16,147 nt of DNA from Bacteroidales bacterium (GCA_029938185.1 JAOZVK010000064.1:1-16147), one strand, 5' to 3'; positions 1 to 7,982 are shown, counted from the first letter of the stretch. Notes: generated by a model from the letters alone, not told the origin. Translations and numbers: made by a program.

Positions 1-90
1 TTTGCCATTGTTTTTGTTCAATTTGACGCTTTTTGTGAGTTCTGAGTTTAATCACAGAGTTTTTATTATGTCAAAATCTGTAAATTGTAC

Positions 91-130
91 CAAAAGTCCG
101 TAAGGACATTATCTATTGTTAGCCCCATAT
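91..130. repeat. REP-like hairpin repeat
   Basis: A small hairpin GTCC-GTAA-GGAC at 96-107 (four-base arms, a GNRA-type loop) is followed by an ATTATCTATTGTTAGCCCC tail. This resembles short dispersed intergenic repeats I know from Bacteroidota. Nothing else is recognisable in 1-160. Confidence 0.45.
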
Positions 131-160
131 GAAGAATGCAAGTGTGTAAATCATGATAAT

Positions 161-228
161 ACAATAAAAAAAAGAATAAAATTAGAACTAATAATATTCT
201 TGTAATTTATTAATTGTTATAAGACCAG
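161..228 (+). repeat. 68-bp dispersed repeat, copy 1
   Basis: This stretch matches the reverse complement of about 14096-14163 with only about five differences over 68 bases, including the same run of eight A. The two copies are in inverted orientation 14 kb apart. No coding potential is evident in either. The function is unknown. It is one of several unrelated dispersed repeat families in this window. Confidence 0.75.
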
Positions 229-298
229 TTATGTATTATTTTGATTTTTCACAAATTGTTAAAAAAAGTTTATTATTAGTAATTTATGTTTGTAGTTG

Positions 299-329
299 TT
301 TTGGAATTTATTCAAATTTTATAACTTTG
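299..329 (+). promoter_or_regulatory. Bacteroidota-type promoter for the doxX-tpiA operon
   Basis: A TTTG box at 300-303 is followed after 18 bases by TAACTTTG at 322-329, matching the Bacteroidota -33/-7 consensus (TTTG ... TAnnTTTG). Transcription would begin near 335. That lies inside the longest open frame that starts at 231 and therefore argues for the later start of the DoxX-like gene at 408 (or 387). Confidence 0.6.
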
Positions 330-407
330 CTTTTTTTAATATTTATATTCCAAAACGCCGTAAATGGCAATTACGAATTTCAGTTGATGACCTTAAATTT
401 AAAATAC

Positions 408-1553
408 ATGAAAATATTTGCTTCTATCTGTAGAGTATTAGTCGGTTTGGTTTTTGTTTTGTCGGGTTTTGTAAAAGCAGTAGACCCATTAGGTTCGATG
501 CATAAATTTAATGATTATTTAATTGCATTTGGACTAGATGAATTTTCATATATATCATTACCACTATCATTTATATTAAGCACTCTTGAGTTTATTGTTG
601 GATTAGGACTAGTTTTTAATCTTAAACCAAAATTGAGTATTTTAGGTGCAATTTTATTTATGTTAATGTTTACACCTTTAACCCTTTATTTAGCTATCAC
701 AAATGCAGTGAGCGATTGTGGTTGTTTTGGCGATTTTATTCGTTTTACAAACTGGGAAACATTTTGGAAAAATATAATAATTACATTTTTCATATTAATA
801 TTATTTTTTCTTAGAAACAAGTTTGAACCCAGAGTTTCTAGTAGAGGACAATGGGCTTTAATTACTGTTTTTATAATATTGATATCAGGGTTTGAATTAT
901 ATAATTATAAACATTTACCTGTTTTTGATTTTAGACCGTATAAAGAAGGTGTATATATACCCGATAATATGATAATTCCAGAAGGCGCTCCAAAAGACTC
1001 AATGATAACATATTTGTATTATAAAAAAAATGGAGAAACAAAAGAATTTACAAGCGAAAATTATCCATGGGAAGATACAACTTGGACATGGGTTGATACT
1101 AAAACAATAAAAGTTAAAGATGGTTATAAACCACCAATACACGATTTAAATATAATTGAGCTTTATATTGACAAAAATAAAATTGATAATCCTAATGATA
1201 TTTTAGAAAATATACTAAAAGACAAAGCATACAGTATGTTTATTATTGCATACGATTTGAGTAAAACTGATATAAAAGGATTTAAAAAGTTTGAAAAACT
1301 ACATAAATATTTAACTAAAAATAATATTAAAACATACTGCTTAACAGCTTCTTCATTTGATGATGTTTTAAAATTTGAAAAACAACTCAAATATTCACTA
1401 AATTACTATACTACAGATGGTATAACTCTTAAAACTATTATCAGAGCAAATCCTGGCTTAATGATTATTAAAGAAGGTAAAATTATAAAAAAATGGCATT
1501 ATGTAGATATGCCAACTGAAAGCAAAATTTCAAAAATAATAAATTCAAATTAA
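408..1553 (+). CDS. DoxX/MauE-like membrane protein with C-terminal soluble domain
   Basis: Membrane protein of 381 residues. Hydrophobic segments lie near residues 6-22, 49-70, 78-96, 120-136 and 149-162, followed by a soluble region of about 210 residues. The motif CGCFGD at 104-109 is the paired-cysteine signature of the DoxX/MauE-like redox family. The C-terminal part (about 270-381) has a thioredoxin-like alternation of strands and helices but no CxxC, so disulphide chemistry would have to come from the membrane cysteines. The frame is open from 231, but 231-407 encodes an unrelated hydrophobic stretch and contains the promoter, so I chose ATG 408; ATG 387 is possible. It ends 17 bp before tpiA and is probably cotranscribed with it, an order I recall as common in Bacteroidota. 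The substrate is unknown. Confidence 0.85.
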   Translation: MKIFASICRVLVGLVFVLSGFVKAVDPLGSMHKFNDYLIAFGLDEFSYISLPLSFILSTLEFIVGLGLVFNLKPKLSILGAILFMLMFTPLTLYLAITNAVSDCGCFGDFIRFTNWETFWKNIIITFFILILFFLRNKFEPRVSSRGQWALITVFIILISGFELYNYKHLPVFDFRPYKEGVYIPDNMIIPEGAPKDSMITYLYYKKNGETKEFTSENYPWEDTTWTWVDTKTIKVKDGYKPPIHDLNIIELYIDKNKIDNPNDILENILKDKAYSMFIIAYDLSKTDIKGFKKFEKLHKYLTKNNIKTYCLTASSFDDVLKFEKQLKYSLNYYTTDGITLKTIIRANPGLMIIKEGKIIKKWHYVDMPTESKISKIINSN

Positions 1554-1570
1554 TATATTAAAAAATAATT

Positions 1571-2332
1571 ATGAGAAAAAAAATTGTTGCAGGAAATTGG
1601 AAAATGAATACTAATTTGCAAGATGGTATTTATTTGGCAAGTAGTATTAACAATAAATTATTAGCTGAAACAGGAATTGATGAAATTGGAGTTGTTATTG
1701 CTCCACCTTTTACTCACTTAATAGCTATAAGTAAAGTAATAAATAATGATAGAATATGTTTGACTGCTCAAAATTGTGCAACTGAATCAAAAGGAGCATA
1801 TACTGGTGAAGTGTCAGCCGAAATGCTTAAATCTGTTGGTGTAAAGGCAGTTATAATTGGACACTCGGAACGTAGAGAGTATTACAAAGAATGTAGTGAA
1901 GTTTTGAATAAAAAAGTAAAACAAGTATTGGCAAACGATATGAAAACTATATTCTGTTGTGGAGAAAAACTTGACCAACGCAAAGCCGAAAACCATTTTG
2001 AAGTTATTAAAAACCAATTAGAAGAAGTTGTGTTTAAACTTTCAGAGAATGAATTTGATAAGATAATTATTGCATACGAACCTATTTGGGCTATTGGTAC
2101 TGGAGTTACAGCAAGCTCAGACCAAGCACAAGAAATGCATGCATATATAAGAAAATTAATAGCCGAAAATTTCAATAACACAATAGCAGAAAATACAACA
2201 ATATTATATGGTGGTAGTTGCAAACCATCAAATTCTGTTGAATTATTTGCAAAAGCAGATGTTGATGGTGGTTTGATTGGTGGTGCTTCACTAAAAGCTA
2301 ATGACTTTTTAGAAATTATTAAATCATACTAA
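1571..2332 (+). CDS. tpiA: Triosephosphate isomerase
   Basis: Cytosolic glycolytic enzyme that interconverts dihydroxyacetone phosphate and glyceraldehyde 3-phosphate. The 253 residues are the normal length for a full TIM barrel. Visible motifs: AGNWKMN at 7-13 with Asn9 and catalytic Lys11; IIGHSERR at 95-102 with electrophile His98; AYEPIWAIGTG at 168-178 with catalytic base Glu170 and the flexible loop 6; YGGS at 213-216; and the phosphate-binding GGLIGGASL at 233-241. All catalytic residues are intact. ATG 1571 places the family start MRKKIVAGNWK correctly. It is second in an operon with the DoxX-like gene (17 bp gap). A repeat hairpin begins directly at its stop codon, and no classical terminator with a T run is visible. 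Confidence 0.98.
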   Translation: MRKKIVAGNWKMNTNLQDGIYLASSINNKLLAETGIDEIGVVIAPPFTHLIAISKVINNDRICLTAQNCATESKGAYTGEVSAEMLKSVGVKAVIIGHSERREYYKECSEVLNKKVKQVLANDMKTIFCCGEKLDQRKAENHFEVIKNQLEEVVFKLSENEFDKIIIAYEPIWAIGTGVTASSDQAQEMHAYIRKLIAENFNNTIAENTTILYGGSCKPSNSVELFAKADVDGGLIGGASLKANDFLEIIKSY

Positions 2333-2361
2333 TGGCTTCGACCTATTTTAATGTTGCTTGG
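2333..2361 (+). repeat. Degenerate TTC-loop hairpin with tail, abutting the tpiA stop
   Basis: The bases after the stop read ATGGC-TTC-GACCT, a decayed AGGTC-TTC-GACCT hairpin (three of five pairs left), then ATTTTAATGTTGCTT, the conserved tail. The tail points away from tpiA. With the inverted copy at 2584-2615 it brackets the whole tpiA-lipoprotein intergenic region. Confidence 0.6.
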
Positions 2362-2373
2362 GAAATTACGAAT

Positions 2374-2540
2374 TATACTTTAAATGGTACAATTATTCAA
2401 TGGTACAATGGTACAATTATTCAATGGTACAATGGTACAATTATTCAATGGTTCAATGATACAATGGTACAATTATTCAATGATACAATGGTACAATACT
2501 TTGATTAATAATTGATAACAGTTTGTTAATATTAAAACTA
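2374..2540 (+). repeat. Octamer-array dispersed repeat, expanded copy (14 units)
   Basis: Fourteen uninterrupted 8-bp units occupy 2383-2494. They are variants of AATGGTAC (also AATGATAC, AATGGTTC) and AATTATTC, mostly ordered as a 24-bp higher unit of two AATGGTAC-type and one AATTATTC. The array is bordered by TATACTTTAA on the left and AATACTTTGATTAATAATTG on the right. The same borders surround only three or four units at 7906-7982, 11283-11361 and 15058-15122, so this is a dispersed element with variable internal copy number. It is not a CRISPR: there are no unique spacers. Confidence 0.85.
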
Positions 2541-2615
2541 TAACCGTTTAGAGTATAATATTGTTGTAATTTATTGTAACTCAGGCATAAGCAACATTAA
2601 AAGGCTCGAAGAGCC
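2541..2615 (-). repeat. GGCTC-GAA-GAGCC hairpin with inverted tail, upstream of the lipoprotein gene
   Basis: The hairpin GGCTC-GAA-GAGCC at 2603-2615 is preceded by GGCATAAGCAACATTAAAA, the reverse complement of the family tail. It ends 32 bp before the lipoprotein ATG. Further left, about 2541-2566 matches the reverse complement of 11166-11190 (CAACATTATACTCTAAAC), so a longer unit is shared with the copy after cdaA. Confidence 0.8.
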
Positions 2616-2647
2616 AAATTTATTTAAAAACACATTAATATTATTAT

Positions 2648-3868
2648 ATGCACTTCACAAACCTTACAACAAAACCATTTAATATTTATAAAAATTTTAT
2701 CATAATATTTATCTCTATTTTTATATTTAGCTGTTCTTCTTCAAAAACTATATTAAATGTTACAAATCTAAAAGACATAAATGAAACTAAAAATACAGGA
2801 TATATATATGCATTAGCAAAAACAGTTGTTACAGTTGATTTAAAAGTTATTAAAAAAACACAAAAAAGGGGGCTTTTTTATCAATATGCTGAAGAGTTTT
2901 TAGACATAAAAAATGTTATAAAAGAAGATAAATCAGAATGGGAAATCGTAGATGTTTCTTTTAATTCGTATCCTGTTATAGACTCAAATCATTATTATCA
3001 TATTGAGTCAAAAAAAATATCATCTGCAATTTTTTTGAATCTGACAGATGATGGTCGAATTGTATCGTTAAATACAATTCATAATACTACAAATAAAAAT
3101 TTATTTAATCAAACATTGGATATTAATTATGACCTGAATAGAAAAAAAAATAAGACAATAAAAAACAATTTAAATTGTAATGATAAATATACTAATTCTA
3201 ATTTTACTTATGTTCCTATTCTAAAAAAACACTTACTCAAACGTACCACACGCGAAAAAGCAAATGAAATTGCAAATCAAATACTCTCATTAAGAGATGA
3301 TAAAGCTGCAATGATTGTAGGTGATGGATATGCTGAAGCCATGCCAGATGGTAAATCATTAGAAATTATGATTAAAGAAATTGATAAAATGGAAAAACAA
3401 TATTTATCAATGTTTATAGGCAATAGAAATATAAAAACCTATACATATCACTATGAGTTTACTCCTGAAATAAAAAACAGAGTAATTCAAAAAATAATTT
3501 GTCGATTTTCGCCTAAAACTGGAATTATGTCAAATAAAAATGTAAAAGGCAATCCTATTATTCTTGAAATTACAAAAGTAGGTAATAATAAAGTTATTCA
3601 TAAATTTAAAACAAAACAACAATATTTTAGGCTTATTAATAATGTAAGAAAAAAAAATACAGGAATATATTATAGAGTTCCAGAAAAAAGTATTGTTAAA
3701 ATATTAAATAATGATAAAGTAATTGCAAAAAATAAGCTTATTATTTGTCAGCTTGGCGAAACAATGAGCCTACCTATTTCTTTTTTCAAATATTCTAACT
3801 TTAGTATTGAGTTTTATCCTGAGTTTGGGGCAATAAAACGTATTTCAAACAAAGAGTCTGGTAATTAG
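2648..3868 (+). CDS. DUF4831-like lipoprotein
   Basis: Predicted lipoprotein of 406 residues. The N-terminus has a hydrophobic stretch (about 16-28) ending in FIFSC, with Cys29 the probable lipidated residue, then serines. From residue about 52 it reads YIYALAKTVVTVDLKV, followed by YQYAEEFLDIKNVIKED at about 78-94. This pattern matches the DUF4831 family of Bacteroidota as I remember it; its function is unknown. The rest is hydrophilic and rich in lysine and asparagine, without a recognised enzyme motif. ATG 2648 is the only methionine before the signal sequence. It stands alone: repeat blocks lie on both sides, and the next gene converges from the other strand. Family assignment is from memory of the motif, so moderate. 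Confidence 0.7.
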   Translation: MHFTNLTTKPFNIYKNFIIIFISIFIFSCSSSKTILNVTNLKDINETKNTGYIYALAKTVVTVDLKVIKKTQKRGLFYQYAEEFLDIKNVIKEDKSEWEIVDVSFNSYPVIDSNHYYHIESKKISSAIFLNLTDDGRIVSLNTIHNTTNKNLFNQTLDINYDLNRKKNKTIKNNLNCNDKYTNSNFTYVPILKKHLLKRTTREKANEIANQILSLRDDKAAMIVGDGYAEAMPDGKSLEIMIKEIDKMEKQYLSMFIGNRNIKTYTYHYEFTPEIKNRVIQKIICRFSPKTGIMSNKNVKGNPIILEITKVGNNKVIHKFKTKQQYFRLINNVRKKNTGIYYRVPEKSIVKILNNDKVIAKNKLIICQLGETMSLPISFFKYSNFSIEFYPEFGAIKRISNKESGN

Positions 3869-3909
3869 ATTTTTGGCATGAAATAATTCGACCTGTGCAA
3901 TCAAAATAT

Positions 3910-3965
3910 TATAGCCCTGTGTTTTGCGATACGCCTATCGGCATATTATGAAACACAAGGCTATA
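3910..3965. repeat. Long near-perfect hairpin
   Basis: The 56 bases fold on themselves. Outer arms TATAGCC and TGTGTTT (3910-3924) pair with AAACACA and GGCTATA (3951-3965), with one mismatch. Inner bases 3928-3935 and 3940-3947 continue the stem with wobbles and one mismatch, closing on a TATC loop. There is no T run, so a simple intrinsic terminator is unlikely. Its look fits the GCCCTGTG-type palindromic repeats of Bacteroidota. Confidence 0.7.
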
Positions 3966-4057
3966 TTTATGTTTCCAGTTTTCTGGAATAACAAAAGTTC
4001 TATAACTCACAAAAACAGGCTACTATAACAAGACGTAAGTTTCTTTAGTATTATTTA

Positions 4058-4104
4058 GACAGGATTTACATGTTTAAAATCCTGTTAATCATGTAAATCC
4101 TGTC
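4058..4104. repeat. 15-bp perfect inverted repeat
   Basis: GACAGGATTTACATG at 4058-4072 is exactly repeated in inverted form at 4090-4104 around a 17-base spacer. The spacer itself contains AATCCTGTTAATC, a partial third copy. This resembles a repeat I have seen in intergenic regions of Bacteroidota. It lies between the convergent lipoprotein and hydrolase genes, where a bidirectional stop would make sense, but no T run is visible. Confidence 0.7.
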
Positions 4105-4177
4105 AAATTATTACATTTATAAACTTAAGCAATTTATGTCTTAATACATTACCAGTTTTAAGTTAGTCGCTTTTTAA

Positions 4178-4222
4178 CCGCAAAGTTACACAAAGTTTGA
4201 CGCAAAGTTTCGCAAAGTTTTG
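4178..4222 (+). repeat. CGCAAAGTT short repeat array, copy 1
   Basis: Four imperfect copies of (C)GCAAAGTT spaced by a few bases. The same array occurs in opposite orientation at 10025-10066. It is a family of low-complexity repeats I know from Bacteroidota intergenic regions; the function is unknown. Confidence 0.75.
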
Positions 4223-4344
4223 CTAATCTTTACTTTAATTCTATGATTAAAACTACTTTAAAAACAAGACTGTCCAACTTCTGACGGGTAACCCAATCGC
4301 AAGTTAAAAGTTAATAAAGTTTCATAAGTTTTTTAATTTTACAT

Positions 4345-4357
4345 AGGTCGAAGACCT
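4345..4357 (+). repeat. AGGTC-GAA-GACCT hairpin abutting the hydrolase stop codon
   Basis: A perfect five-base stem with GAA loop ends at 4357; the minus-strand stop codon of the hydrolase begins at 4358. On the coding strand the message would read stop codon, then AGGTC-TTC-GACCT. There is no clear tail here. Confidence 0.85.
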
Positions 4358-5590
4358 TTATCTTAACCATTTTTTAATCTTGTTGTATACTTCTTTATTA
4401 TTTAATAAATCCATATGGTTCATATCTCTAGCAATCCACTTATGATTTTTTGGAAACAGAAGCTTATATTTTGTATTTTTATGCTCCCCAAAAGCACTAT
4501 TAATAGTTACTAAACCATCGCCAATCAGGTTATCACCAATTTTACTTGACTCTTTTACTGTGGTTGCTGCAATTGCATAACATTTTATTTTTTGTGGTAA
4601 TGGCACAGAAATACGATTATCTCCGCTTGGTTCAAACCTGTCGTAGCCCTCCCAGTCTTCATCTGTAATATTGCCATAACGCATATCTGTAATTCCACAA
4701 CTTCGTATTTTTCCTAAACGAGAGAAAGGTGCACTATATGGGTTTGAATCTAGTATAATATCAATCCAATTTCCACCTTTTTCTAGCGGTGATCCGTGGT
4801 GAGGTGTTCCAAGAAAAACGATTTTTTTTAGTTTGTTAATCCATAAATGTCCAACTATTTTGCCATAATGAAAAGCACTTCTTGAAACAAGTCCACCCAT
4901 ACTGTGTGCAATAATAAAAATTTTTGTTCTTTGTGGTAATTTAGCTGAAATTGTTTCTATGAGTTCTGTGAAATTTTTACCGTTTTCGGAAATATGTAAA
5001 CCAGTATTGTAATGAACATATACTGGAGTCAAGCCTATATCTTTTGCCAATAACTCAGCATGATTATGTTCTTGTCTATTCCATTGCAAATCATTCATAC
5101 ACAAACCATGAATTATTATTGCAAGTTTCCCGTTAGTTTTTTTTACTTCTTGTATGAGTGTTTGTTCATCTATTGGCTTTCCATTTTGGCGAAACTGCAT
5201 AGTAATTGCCAAAGGGTTTTTCTTTTTGACAAGATAGTCGCCCAAAACACCATTTAATGCCGATAATACTGCCTCACGAGCAGGCGAAAAGTCTTGCTCT
5301 CCAATAATATTGCTAAGTTGCTTGAGTAAAGTATCAATTCCTACTCCTGCCAATTTGGTTATCGACCTGATATTACGGTATACCAGACCTGTTATTCCTG
5401 TTGTTTTGGTTTGGTTTGGTTTACCTAATATTCCAGCTAAACTAATTATTTTATAATGTAATGATTCTACTATATCAGTAATACCAGTAATGGCTTCAAT
5501 TGTTAAATTACTTACACCTTGTAAGTCAGTTGAAATATTATTTGTTTTTTTTGACATACTATTTTTTTGACATACTATTTTTTTTGACAT
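4358..5590 (-). CDS. Alpha/beta hydrolase (esterase or lipase-like)
   Basis: Serine hydrolase of 410 residues (399 if started at the internal ATG at 5557). Residues 22-125 are a helical region containing GITGLVYRNIRSITKLAGVG and AVLSALNGVLGDYL, typical of a cytosolic esterase/lipase group best known to me from Proteobacteria. The hydrolase fold follows: oxyanion HG at 161-162, nucleophile Ser230 in AHSMGG, GTPHHGSP at 261-268, probable Asp358 in GDGLV, and probable His392 in MNHMDLL. No signal peptide is seen. The natural substrate is unknown. The start is ambiguous because four ATG codons lie in a tandem repeat; 5590 and 5557 are in frame, 5573 and 5607 are not. The family distribution hints at transfer, but this is inference. 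Confidence 0.85.
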   Translation of the reverse strand: MSKKIVCQKNSMSKKTNNISTDLQGVSNLTIEAITGITDIVESLHYKIISLAGILGKPNQTKTTGITGLVYRNIRSITKLAGVGIDTLLKQLSNIIGEQDFSPAREAVLSALNGVLGDYLVKKKNPLAITMQFRQNGKPIDEQTLIQEVKKTNGKLAIIIHGLCMNDLQWNRQEHNHAELLAKDIGLTPVYVHYNTGLHISENGKNFTELIETISAKLPQRTKIFIIAHSMGGLVSRSAFHYGKIVGHLWINKLKKIVFLGTPHHGSPLEKGGNWIDIILDSNPYSAPFSRLGKIRSCGITDMRYGNITDEDWEGYDRFEPSGDNRISVPLPQKIKCYAIAATTVKESSKIGDNLIGDGLVTINSAFGEHKNTKYKLLFPKNHKWIARDMNHMDLLNNKEVYNKIKKWLR

Positions 5591-5619
5591 ACTATTTTTT
5601 TTGACATACTATTTTTTTT
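5553..5619 (-). repeat. Four tandem copies of the hydrolase start region
   Basis: On the minus strand the unit ATGTCAAAAAAAATAGT occurs four times (17, 17, 17 and, nearest the gene, 16 bp with seven A instead of eight). Each unit carries an ATG followed by TCA AAA AAA. Because the unit is not a multiple of three, only alternate ATGs (5590 and 5557) enter the hydrolase frame. The repeat overlaps the first 11-12 codons of the longer version and the presumed ribosome-binding region. Confidence 0.9.
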
Positions 5620-5742
5620 GTTTATTTTCTTATAAGCATCAATGCAAAAATTTTCAACTATTATATATTGATATCCCCCCTATATCTTCAATGAATAGTT
5701 TTAAAAAGTTTTCTGGCATTTATTTTTACACAATCAGTTGTA

Positions 5743-5899
5743 AGGTCTTCGACCTAATTTAATGTGGCTTACGCATTTTTATAAACCACTACCATACAGT
5801 TGATTATACGAAAACGAATGCCGAAAAATTTTTGTAAGACTACTTATTTTCGTGATTTGTAAAAATATGCGTAAGCAAAATTAAATAGCACTTAGTGCT
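5743..5899. repeat. Paired inverted hairpin element between hydrolase and T9SS genes
   Basis: The left end is AGGTC-TTC-GACCT at 5743-5755 with tail TTTAATGTGGCTTACGCAT; the right end is the inverted tail ATGCGTAAGCAAAATTAAAT and AGCAC-TTA-GTGCT at 5887-5899. The left part (5743 to about 5847) matches the 104-bp element found elsewhere. In the right hairpin both the arms and the loop differ from the usual form, yet it still pairs perfectly, and its loop TTA is the reverse of the T9SS gene stop codon (TAA, 5892-5894). Confidence 0.8.
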
Positions 5900-7712
5900 T
5901 AATTATTTTTTTATTTATTACACTATTTTTGGTCTGTATTCTTAATATATAAATACCTGATTTCAGATTTTCAAGGTCAATATAATCATTATTAAAATTA
6001 TTGATATATCTAACAACTGTACCTAATGTATTTATTATTTTTATATCAATCTTTTTGTTTTTTATACTTTTATTAAATTCAATTTTTAGTTTATCTCTAA
6101 CAGGGTTTGGGTATAATTTTATATCAAAATTGTTTGTTCCTACATCTTTAATCCCAACTATTTTTTCACCAAATATAGGACGTATCATAAGTGCACCTTC
6201 AGCTGTTGATTTATCCCAAAAACCATTAATATTGTAAAATAATTTTGAGTCGGGAGCTCTATTTATATCAAAACCAATATTTAATATTTCAGTTGTTGTT
6301 TTTACCCAACCAACATAAAATGTATCGGATACTGTTATTGGTTCGTCCAAAATATATGTATGAAATTTATTTAGCTGACCTTCAAATTCGGGTCTTACTC
6401 CTTCTCTCTTCAAAAGAAGTTCACCTGGTAGCCCATTATTATCGCCTTTCCAAACGGCAAGATAAAAATATTTTCGATTTGCATCTTCATTTGCTCTATT
6501 AAAGTACATATCAATCCCTTGAAGTTTGTCTTCTTTTTCGGCTACAAATTTATATGCAATCATAGCATTTTTTGTACCTTCACCTATTAGTCCATAGCCT
6601 CCCTCAGAGCTTCCATCATCGTATGAATAATAATTATGAAACTCTTGAAAATATGACATTCTGTTGTTAAAAACCGAATCGAATCCATCAGTTACTATAA
6701 CACTGCGTATTTCAAAAATAGCAGAACCTACAGAGTTTGAGGTGAATGGGTAATCAAAATTATTGTTAAACAATATATTTTTTCCAGCATTTACATTATA
6801 TGAGCCAGCGTTTAATGTATCGTTTTCGGTATTACCTGTTTTGTCGATAAATTCGAATCTTAGCGTATCAACAAGCCTGTTTACATTATCGTTGTTCCTA
6901 TAGTAGGCTTTTATTTTATCGTTTACAAATTTCGATGGATTTGTTTTAAAATGCTCCCAAGGCATAGATTCATAATCCTTTAATAATGATTGCAGATGTT
7001 TTGTAAAAGCTATATCATGCAATTGTGTTTCTTGCGGACTTCTATTTTTATTTAAATATACATAGTCAATATGCCAATGGTCTACATTACTTGTTAAACT
7101 TGGATGGCTATTATCGGATAAACTTGCATAGTTTCTAAAGCGAAATCTAAATTCATTGTTTAGAAATCGTTCGTCCGTTATTGGCAACATTACTTGTTTA
7201 AATTCGTGTTTTGTTGTACCAGCTGTTTTCCATATATTCACCCAAACTTCAATATTATAATCATAAAATTCAAGTAATAAGGAGTCTTCTGTTTCTGGGG
7301 CATCTGCCAAGCCCTGAGCCTGATAATAAAAACTTAAAAATATTTTATCGTCCTTAGAATAATTTAGGTTTATTTTGTTTGAAGTGAGAGTATCAGCCGA
7401 AAAAATATTTCCATAACTTGCAGCACTGTGTATTTTTCCATTGTTTCCTATTGCATCAAAGGTAGCTACTCCCAATGATAAAGGATTGAATGGATAGTTA
7501 CTATTTACGAACACACTATTTGTTTGCCATAAATTAGAATTGCTAATATCTGTATATGTAGAAAAATCATCAAAAAAAGGTAATTTCAAAATAACTGATG
7601 CTTTATTCTTGTTATTTGATGTATTACGTATAATATTATAATTGATAAATTCTTGTGATATTATTGAATTTGATAAATAAAATATCAAAATGGATAAAAA
7701 TATTTTTTTCAT
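5892..7712 (-). CDS. T9SS-secreted surface protein with C-terminal sorting domain
   Basis: Exported protein of 606 residues. MKKIFLSILIFYLSNSIIS is a signal peptide for Sec transport. Residues about 47-225 begin with LPFFDDFS and include WQTNSVFVN and HWHIDYVYLN, a beta-rich pattern like MAM or jelly-roll surface domains. Residues about 360-520 form another beta region. Residues 527-606 are a type A T9SS C-terminal domain: LYPNPVRDKLKIEF, a middle NTLGTVV strand, and LKSGIYILRI near the end. By family knowledge this directs passage through the outer membrane and attachment or release at the cell surface. No protease or glycosidase motif is visible, so the role is unknown; adhesion or gliding are possible. 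ATG 7712 gives the best signal peptide. The stop codon is the loop of a repeat hairpin. Confidence 0.88.
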   Translation of the reverse strand: MKKIFLSILIFYLSNSIISQEFINYNIIRNTSNNKNKASVILKLPFFDDFSTYTDISNSNLWQTNSVFVNSNYPFNPLSLGVATFDAIGNNGKIHSAASYGNIFSADTLTSNKINLNYSKDDKIFLSFYYQAQGLADAPETEDSLLLEFYDYNIEVWVNIWKTAGTTKHEFKQVMLPITDERFLNNEFRFRFRNYASLSDNSHPSLTSNVDHWHIDYVYLNKNRSPQETQLHDIAFTKHLQSLLKDYESMPWEHFKTNPSKFVNDKIKAYYRNNDNVNRLVDTLRFEFIDKTGNTENDTLNAGSYNVNAGKNILFNNNFDYPFTSNSVGSAIFEIRSVIVTDGFDSVFNNRMSYFQEFHNYYSYDDGSSEGGYGLIGEGTKNAMIAYKFVAEKEDKLQGIDMYFNRANEDANRKYFYLAVWKGDNNGLPGELLLKREGVRPEFEGQLNKFHTYILDEPITVSDTFYVGWVKTTTEILNIGFDINRAPDSKLFYNINGFWDKSTAEGALMIRPIFGEKIVGIKDVGTNNFDIKLYPNPVRDKLKIEFNKSIKNKKIDIKIINTLGTVVRYINNFNNDYIDLENLKSGIYILRIQTKNSVINKKIIKH

Positions 7713-7746
7713 ATTTATTTTGTTAATTTGACCCTTTTTTATATTA

Positions 7747-7785
7747 CTTAGGAATCGGAAAAGTTATTTTTTAACGATTCCTAAG
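7747..7785. repeat. 11-bp perfect inverted repeat upstream of the T9SS gene
   Basis: CTTAGGAATCG at 7747-7757 is repeated inverted at 7775-7785 around 17 bases; the loop can pair again as GTTA/TAAC. A T run follows on the plus strand (7787-7793), giving a terminator look, but no plus-strand gene precedes it. On the minus strand it lies 35 bp ahead of the T9SS gene start and could sit in its leader as an operator or attenuator. Unproven. Confidence 0.6.
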
Positions 7786-7798
7786 CTTTTTTTGTTTG

Positions 7799-7901
7799 TA
7801 AGTACTGTTACAAAAGTTTGTTTACATTTGTTTTAATACAATCAACTATATGACAATGATTTATAAAAATGCATAAGCAACTATAAATAGGTCGAAGACC
7901 T
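7799..7901 (-). repeat. About 104-bp hairpin element, copy
   Basis: Read on the minus strand it starts with the AGGTC-TTC-GACCT hairpin (7889-7901), followed by a tail ending GCTTATGCAT, an AT-rich middle with a GATTGTATTAAAACAAAT section, and the conserved far end CTTTTGTAACAGTACTTA. Length and order match the copies at 5743, 10144, 13791 and 14953. Confidence 0.8.
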
Positions 7902-7905
7902 TAGT

Positions 7906-7982
7906 TATAACATTAACAAACTGGTATCAATTATTAATCAAAGTATTGTATCATTGAATAATTGTACCTTTTAAAGTATATA
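7906..7982 (-). repeat. Octamer-array dispersed repeat, three-unit copy
   Basis: The reverse complement carries the borders TATACTTTAA and AATACTTTGATTAATAATTG around three octamers at 7948-7971 (AAAGGTAC, AATTATTC, AATGATAC). It has the same structure as 2374-2540 with far fewer units. The bases between here and 8090 show no further structure. Confidence 0.8.

Noticed and set aside
231..407. N-terminal extension of the DoxX-like gene from ATG 231
   Set aside because: It contains a good promoter at 299-329 and an ATTACGAATT repeat, and the family start fits ATG 408.
1882..2223. Minus-strand open frame inside tpiA
   Set aside because: Lies entirely within a well-supported gene and shows no protein-family features; the same holds for frames inside the T9SS gene, the hydrolase, cdaA and the thioesterase gene.
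2383..2494. Octamer array as a CRISPR
   Set aside because: Units are 8 bp and contiguous, with no unique spacers and no cas genes.
7747..7793. Inverted repeat plus T run as a plus-strand terminator
   Set aside because: No plus-strand gene precedes it for several kb; kept only as an inverted repeat.
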